Shown one piece after another: positions 58,074 through 64,000 of a DNA stretch of 64,000 bases. The stretch's first letter is position 1. Every line of letters begins with the position of its first letter. The DNA is taken from assembly GCA_947561395.2 (NCBI GenBank), contig OX387182.1:4226001-4290000 (forward strand). The letters are read 5' to 3'. The position numbers and the translations under genes were made by a program. The notes beneath the pieces are model-generated. The model saw only the letters and a program-made list of their open reading frames with translations. It did not search any database and was not told the origin of the DNA. The DNA comes from Buxus sempervirens. Its lineage: Eukaryota; Streptophyta; Magnoliopsida; Buxales; Buxaceae.

Positions 58074-61000
58074 GCAACGCTACTCTATTTCAGCCCAATT
58101 AAAAGAGAAAGATAACATCAGTCTTGACCTTGAAAAGGGGAGAGAGGGGATAGAGGAGATCTATGCTAGAATACTTTGGAGATTGACAAAACCAGTCTGA
58201 TTTTTAATAATCTTTCTCATTGAGGAAGAACCATCTTTAGTTGTTCTTTTTCTCTTTTTTGCTGAAGATGATTGAGAGAGTCAATGTCTATCCTCTCTCC
58301 TTTTATACCAGTTGCTTCAACCAACTTGGTTTAAATTCATTTAAGGGTTAAGTTTTGAGTTAATAGGTAAGGGGTATAGGTTTTCAAGTTGCATGCAGAT
58401 AGTTTGGTTTGGTTTGGTTTGGTTTAATAGAAGACCTAATCATAAATCGAACCAAATTAATTCGGTTTTCTATTTTTAAAATCATAACTGAACCAAAATA
58501 AGAAAAAACCAAACCAAACTAAATTTTTTTGGTTCGATTCAGTCAGTTTTTTGTTTGAACTTTGAACTGAACCAATTGACTCTCCCCTGGTGGGAAGTCC
58601 TTTAAGGGTAAGAAAGCAGTTAGTGGTCCTCAAAAAGCTGCAAGAAATGATGTCTAAATGTTCTTTGGATTTATATATAATTCCTTGTCATGGATGCCCT
58701 CAAGGCAACTCAAGATATGAACAATCACATCAAAATGTGTAACTCAAGGGAAATGCATATATTGACTATTCAGTTGCTTCAGTGGAAATATCTTGTCATA
58801 TGATAAGTATATTTGTTTGTCAAGTGATCTGCAATATATGCCTAGATCATTCACTACAACGACTTGTTATTTACTTTTATCAGTTTCCCTATCTCCTTGT
58901 GCAGATTGTTCACCCCTCTCATTGTCTTGATATTTCTACTATGGTTCTTAAGAACTACCAGAGGTGCCCAAAATCCTGTGAATGTGAATGAGAAATGTGT
59001 TCCTTCAATCATTTAATAGCGAGAATATCATTCCTTTTGAAACAATATTTTCAGTATGTGTCACAGATATGAGCAGATTCCTTTTGAACTATTTTGATAA
59101 ATTCCTAAGAGGAAATCAACATCCATAAATTATCACTTGATGTGTTATGGTTGCTGCTTTACGCAAACAACCCAGCCTAATGATTCATGCAACTTAAAAA
59201 ATCAAGAAAAAACTCACATCAGAATGGAAAAGGAAAAAGTAAAGTATTGAACTTTATCAATCCTTACAGGTCTGGTGTCATTCACAGCTTGTAAAAGTTA
59301 TATGAGACAAGTGAATGAAACGAAAAGGAGAATATGACTCCTGTATTTATAATCCTATGACTTCTCTTCTTTTTGTAGAGAAAAATTGCAAAATTAACCC
59401 AATTAACAGGCTTGTGTTATGAGGTGTTCCTTATGTATCTCCTGTAACATACGTCAGACGGCTCTGATAAATACATCCCAACTAATCCCAATTATAACAG
59501 AAGCTTTAAAAATAATATTATTTGCATTGAAATTCATGATTTCGGTGGAGTGTTTTTTTTTTTTGTTGTTGTTGGGTGGGGCCATTCTCAGTATTAAAAG
59601 GGTATTGAATATTAACTGCCAAGGTGACATGAGCTAAAGTCTTCCTACTCCTATCTGCAGCAGAGTTTTTCCTGGGTTTTATCTTTTTTTATTTTTTTCC
59701 GGTCATGGATTTTCTTTAACCTTATTATGCCCCAATTTTTATCCAGGAAAAAATTCGAGTTGCTTTAATTGTTCAGAAGGCAGCACTGCAGTTCATCGAT
59801 GGTATTCATTAATAACCATAAACTTTTGAAGATTTCTATGTCTTTAATGTTATTGTTATTGCTATGATTACTTATTTCTAATTCCACTTTCTTGTGCAGC
59901 TGGTAATCGAGCTGAATCTGAATACAAGCTCTCTGAAGAGACTAGAGAAGCTGGTTTTAACATTGACCCGGATGAACTTTCATCCATTGTTCGTGGCCAT
60001 GATTTCAAGGGCTTGAAGCAACATGGAGAAGTTGAAGGCCTCGCAAGAAAGGTATCTGTCTCGATGAATGAAGGTGTCAGTTCAAACGATCTAGCTAAAA
60101 GACAGAAGATTTATGGCTTCAATCAATATGTTGAGAAACCTGCAAAAGGTTTTTGGACATTTGTGTGGGAGGCACTGCAGGACTTAACTCTAATCATTTT
60201 AATGGTTTGTGCTGTGGTTTCTATAGGTGTTGGTATTGCCACCGAAGGGTGGCCAAAGGGTATGTATGATGGATTGGGTATCATTCTTAGTATTTTCTTG
60301 GTAGTCATGGTTACTGCTATCAGTGATTACAAGCAGTCATTACAGTTCAGAGAACTGGATAAGGAGAAGAAAAAGATTTTTATTCAGGTAACCAGAGATG
60401 GGTTTCGACAGAAGATCTCTATTTATGATTTAGTTGTTGGAGACATCGTTCATCTATCCATAGGTGACCAAGTACCTGGTGATGGTATTTTTATATCGGG
60501 TTACAACTTGCTGATTGATGAGTCAAGCTTGTCAGGTGAGAGCGAGCCAGTGAATGTTTACCGTGAAAACCCTTTTCTTCTGTCAGGGACCAAAGTGCAA
60601 GATGGTTCTGGTAAAATGATGGTGACAGCAGTTGGCATGAGGACAGAATGGGGAAGGTTGATGGAGACTCTGAGTGAGGGAGGAGAAGATGAGACACCAC
60701 TGCAGGTAAAGCTAAATGGCGTTGCTACTATAATTGGGAAGATTGGTTTGGTTTTTGCTTTGCTGACGTTTGTTGTTCTAACAGTAAGGTATCTAGTGGA
60801 GAAGGCACTTCACCATGAATTTACAAAATGGTCTTCAAGCGACGCATTGAAGTTCCTAGACTTCTTTGCAACTGCAGTAACTATAATTGTTGTTGCAATC
60901 CCAGAAGGCTTACCATTGGCAGTGACTCTAAGCCTTGCCTTTGCAATGAAGAAACTAATGAATGATAGGGCACTTGTGAGGCATCTCTCTGCATGTGAGA

Positions 61001-62943
61001 CAATGGGTTCTGCAACTTGCATCTGCACTGATAAAACAGGAACATTAACAACCAACCATATGGTGGTCAATAAGATATGGATCTGTGAAGAATCTACTGT
61101 GATAAAGGGCAACGAGAGTGGAGTTAATTTGAAATCTGCAATCTCCGAAAAAGTTTCGAGCATCCTTTTGCAATCTATATTTCAGAACACTGGCTCTGAG
61201 GTGGTCAGAGGAAAAGATGGAAAGAATACCATTTTGGGTACTCCAACAGAATCAGCATTGCTCGAGTTTGGCTTGCTTTTGGGGGGTGGTTTTGAAGCGC
61301 AACACAGGGAATCTGATATAGTGAAGGTTGAGCCTTTCAATTCAGTTAAGAAAAAGATGTCTGTGCTTGTCTCTCTTCAAGGCAGTGGATTTAGAGCATT
61401 CTGCAAAGGTGCTTCAGAAATAATATTAAGAATGTGTGACAAGGTTGTTAATAACAATGGAGAACAGGTGTCTATGTCAGAAGAACAGATAAAGAATATT
61501 AATGATGTAATAAATGGTTTTGCTTCTGAAGCACTGAGAACACTCTGCTTGGCTTTCAAAGATTTAGATGACACTTATAATAACGATGCCATCCCTGATG
61601 ATGGTTACACACTTATTGCTGTTGTTGGAATAAAGGACCCTGTGCGGCCGGGGGTCCGGGATGCTGTCCAGACTTGTTTGGATGCTGGGATTACTGTGCG
61701 CATGGTCACTGGAGACAATATAAATACAGCGAAAGCAATAGCTAAAGAATGTGGCATATTGACTGATGATGGTTTGGCCATAGAAGGATCAGACTTTCAT
61801 AGTAAGAGTTCTCAGGAGATGAAGGATTTAATACCAAAATTACAGGTTTCTACCTTAACCATACTAAGAATTTTTAAGTTCAACTGCACATAATGAAAGG
61901 GCTTTTACGCTATGTGCAGGTGATGGCCCGATCCTTACCTTTGGACAAGCACACCTTGGTAACTCAGTTGAGGAATAATGGAGAGGTCGTTGCAGTGACT
62001 GGTGATGGGACCAATGATGCCCCAGCTTTGCATGAAGCAGATATTGGGCTTGCTATGGGTATAGCAGGAACAGAGGTTTGTTTCAGAGCTTGTCATGTTT
62101 GTTAATAATCATAATTCTCTTTGCCTCAGTCATAATTCTTGTATTTTTTTTTTTTTTTTTTGCTTTTGTTGCTTTACCTTGCTGCTTTTCATCTCTAATC
62201 TTTCCTTAGAGAACATGGACTTGGTTAAATGCATCGGGTTTGAGTACGTATCGAGGTGTTGGATCTATCTAACTCCATATGGTATGATTTGACAACTCCA
62301 TATGGTTAGATATATCATTCATTATAAGTATTGTTATGTCTGCATAAAGTATTAAAAGATGCACATTCATTATTTATATCTACTAGAAAAAGCATTTAAA
62401 TATGGATCAAAGCAATTTTAAACAAAAGATATGGTAGTAGAAAGTCTAATAATTATATAATAAAAATATATAAGAGAATATTAACTTTAATCCTCTTAAA
62501 TTGCGTCCAACAGTTAGTTGGGCACGAAGATCTGGGTATGGAGTCAACAAAACTTAACAATTAGAAAAATGAACCTGGATTTGAAATACTTGACATATAC
62601 TCCCGTCATACCCTTCCATGTAACATTTTGCATACTACACTAGGAAAGGTAATGGCTCTAGTTGTGGCAAATTTGTCTTCCTTGTTCTTTCTCTATGTCA
62701 GTATTCTTGGCATGGTATTCTGATTATGGTGAATTACAGAAAAGTATCCACCGGATTCCATTCGGGGGTTAAAACACCTCTTATTTCATCAAACAAAGTT
62801 GATAATTCACCTTGTGCTGATTGAAATGCGAATGAATTTGACGTTGCCTTGTACCAAAGGATGGCAGGGGGGTTGTACTGGTCTGTTGCTGCCCTCTTCT
62901 AAAACAGAGGAGTAGGAAGAGAAATGGTTGAGAGGACCAGAAA

Positions 62944-62984
<41 letters not shown>

Positions 62985-63955
62985 ATATGAGAACTATCAG
63001 AAACAACCATAAAATATTGTGTGCTATTTATGGGGGATATTTAGATGCTATGAAATCTATATCCAACCAACTATTATAAATAACCATAAAAATATTAGGT
63101 GAGTATTGGCAATATTTTCATGAAGAACATCCCCAGTAGTGCAAAACAATATATGGTTCTGAACTGCAAAAGCAGAAAAATGTACTGCGGCAAAGATCCT
63201 TCAGAAACAAAAACCTTTGAATATTGATCAGTAATGGACCAAAAAGCAAGGAAGCCTGGATCAGGGAGGCAACACTATCTAGCCTTACATTGATACTTCC
63301 TGTTATTGCGTTTCATATGCTCTTGACTGTGTCACTTTTCTTCTTGATTTTATCTATTAGTGAATAATATCTACAGGTTGCAAAAGAAAGTGCTGATGTC
63401 ATCATAATGGATGATAATTTTGCAACAATAGTGAAAGTTGCCAAATGGGGGCGTGCAGTTTATATAAACATTCAAAAGTTTGTACAGTTCCAGCTAACAG
63501 TTAATGTTGTTGCTCTCATACTCAATTTTGTTTCTGCTTGCATTTCAGGTGCGTTAGTCCTTCTGACCATCTTCAGGGCTCTTTCAAGTTATACCACCAT
63601 TCTATTTGCGTTTTATAGTGCAAGTAGCTGTAATAATTGTGTCAAGTAATTTTCAGGATCTGCTCCTCTAACCGCTGTCCAGCTTCTTTGGGTTAACATG
63701 ATTATGGACACTCTTGGTGCTTTGGCACTGGCTACAGAACCTCCTAATGATGGACTAATGAAAAGACCTCCCATTGGGAGGAATGTAAATTTCATCACCA
63801 TGACCATGTGGCGGAATATCATCGGCCAAAGTATATATCAACTGGCTGCCCTTGCAGTTCTCAAATTTGATGGGAAACGGCTTCTCAAACTTGGTGGTTC
63901 AGATGCTTCTTCTGTTCTCAATACCGTCATATTCAATTCATTTGTTTTTTGCCAG
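50552..63955 (+). CDS. ACA: Autoinhibited Ca2+-ATPase, ACA4/ACA11-like (type IIB P-type), 3' end outside the window
   Basis: Pumps Ca2+ out of the cytosol using ATP; the ACA4/ACA11 relatives act at the vacuole membrane. Exons: 50552-50725, 59747-59801, 59900-61845, 61920-62075, 63377-63548, 63657-63955. All introns are GT-AG and phases match, giving 934 codons of an expected 1020-1030. The N-terminus [20 protein letters not shown] with [19 protein letters not shown] is the calmodulin-binding autoinhibitory region. Later landmarks: membrane segments M1-M2 ([20 protein letters not shown]), SGES (about residue 288), PEGLP in M4, phosphorylated Asp in DKTGTLTT (about 454), KGASE for ATP binding, GDGTNDAP (about 753), and M5-M6 ([27 protein letters not shown]). 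No lesion is seen. The closest subgroup is judged from remembered family sequence; the first exon favours ACA4/ACA11. Confidence 0.95.
50726..52735. other. Intron 1, first part
   Basis: Start of the 9021-bp first intron (donor GTGTGA at 50726). No gene is seen. Around 51690-51815 a stretch containing ATATGTTGGATGCT and GTCTGCTWAGTTTWTTAATC is duplicated locally around an A-run. Confidence 0.6.
52750..52850. repeat. TTAG-type microsatellite in intron 1
   Basis: Imperfect repeats of TTAGTTAG, GATTAATTAG and GTTAGTTA over about 100 bases. Confidence 0.7.
52851..55845. other. Intron 1, AT-rich middle part
   Basis: No coding signature. Around 53865-53995 there is a degenerate local repeat (AAAAGCCACCAACAACTTT, AAAAGTCACCACCAACTTT). 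GGGGCGTGACA at 55021-55031 looks like the end of a plant LTR, but no matching start was found. Confidence 0.45.
55848..57005. mobile_element. Non-autonomous DNA element with long inverted termini in intron 1
   Basis: About 110 bases at the left end (GGTGTTTAGTTGGCATTATA ... GGCTATAATTCAATTATTCA ... GATTAAAGAATTTAAA) match the reverse complement of the right end (about 56880-57000) at roughly three bases in four. The termini begin TGTTTRGTT, as in some Tourist/Harbinger or Mutator-like elements. No target duplication is clear, so the superfamily is uncertain. Confidence 0.6.
56305..56520. repeat. Perfect palindrome and 40-bp tandem repeat inside the intron element
   Basis: CAATCCCATTTGTT-T-AACAAATGGGATTG is a perfect 14-bp-arm palindrome around 56310-56345. 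It is followed by two direct copies of a block containing ACAAATGGGATTGAAAATA and GATGTAATAAACGTGAAAA, and a third partial copy near 56485. It may be a nested MITE that expanded after insertion. Confidence 0.65.
57612..58586. mobile_element. Decayed hAT-like MITE in intron 1
   Basis: The left end TAGAGGTCTAATTTGGTTGG and the reverse complement of the right end (CAGGGGAGAGTCAATTGGTT) resemble the common plant hAT MITE terminus TAGGGGTGTCAAT. Flanks are GGTAGGAAG and GGTGGGAAG, a probable target duplication with one mismatch. The interior has GGTTTGGTTTGG in both orientations and a TA/GA microsatellite. The presence of both ends and flanks is suggestive, not conclusive. Confidence 0.6.
58030..58073. 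repeat. (TA)n(GA)n microsatellite
   Basis: CTATATATATATATAG followed by about 13 GA repeats, inside the decayed hAT-like MITE. Confidence 0.9.
58587..59746. other. Intron 1, last part
   Basis: No feature recognised. Ends at the acceptor ATCCAG (59741-59746) before exon 2. Confidence 0.6.
62076..63376. other. Intron 4 of the Ca2+-ATPase gene
   Basis: 1301 bp between exons 4 and 5 (donor GTTTGT, acceptor CTACAG). It holds a T-run at about 62145-62161 and a (GA)n tract at 62946-62981. Nothing else recognised. Confidence 0.8.
62946..62981. repeat. (GA)n microsatellite in intron 4
   Basis: About 18 uninterrupted AG dinucleotides. Confidence 0.9.
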
Positions 63956-64000
63956 GTATTGTTTCTTTTATAAATTTTTATTTTAGCAATGGATCCATCC

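Overview
The window is nuclear DNA of a flowering plant. The evidence is a spliced type IIB Ca2+-ATPase gene with GT-AG introns, Ty3/gypsy retrotransposons of the Tat/Ogre kind, L1-type LINEs, hAT transposons and AT-rich intergenic sequence. The 9-kb first intron and the very large retrotransposon point to a transposon-rich genome with long introns. The species cannot be named from the sequence. No rRNA, tRNA or CRISPR locus was recognised.

Layout. 1-5210: a decayed LINE on the minus strand, its ORF1 split by a solo LTR (975-3941, target duplication CCCAT). 5211-6029: intergenic DNA with a foldback hairpin. 6030-7243 and 32050-35913: unit A of a tandem array. Unit A is split by a nested insertion: a solo LTR (7244-8020 plus 31024-32049, duplication GAAGG), which is itself split by a complete 23-kb Tat-type element (8021-31023, duplication GTACC). 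35914-41191, 41192-47219 and 47220-49790: array units B, C and D. A to C each carry a dead hAT transposase copy and LINE debris. 49791-50551: upstream region of a Ca2+-ATPase gene (ACA4/ACA11-like), itself related to part of the array unit. 50552-64000: the first six exons of that gene (934 residues); its end lies outside the window.

The 23-kb element is the centre of interest. Sense strand: LTR, primer-binding site, a 2.7-kb leader with a hairpin minisatellite, gag, protease with G-patch, then RT, two RNase H domains and integrase. Antisense strand, downstream of pol: two intron-containing genes encoding plant-mobile-domain-like proteins with C-terminal coiled coils. One has eight exons counting a 5' UTR exon and is intact (740 codons); the other has one in-frame TGA. 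Arrays of 25-bp imperfect palindromes (GTATCCGG...CCGGATAC) repeat at an exact 39-bp pitch upstream of the LTR TATA box, directly upstream of the TATA boxes of both antisense genes, and in the leader. The related solo LTR at 975-3941 has the same array. The other LTR family (7244-8020) has palindromes of different sequence at a similar pitch in the same place. I infer a retrotransposon-borne regulatory circuit in which an element-encoded protein may recognise the element's own promoters. That is a hypothesis; the array geometry is directly visible.

The element is young (about ten differences between two 2282-bp LTRs by eye) but no longer autonomous as it stands: a TAG ends gag, one base is missing in RT, and protease and RT lie in different frames joined at a run of nine A.
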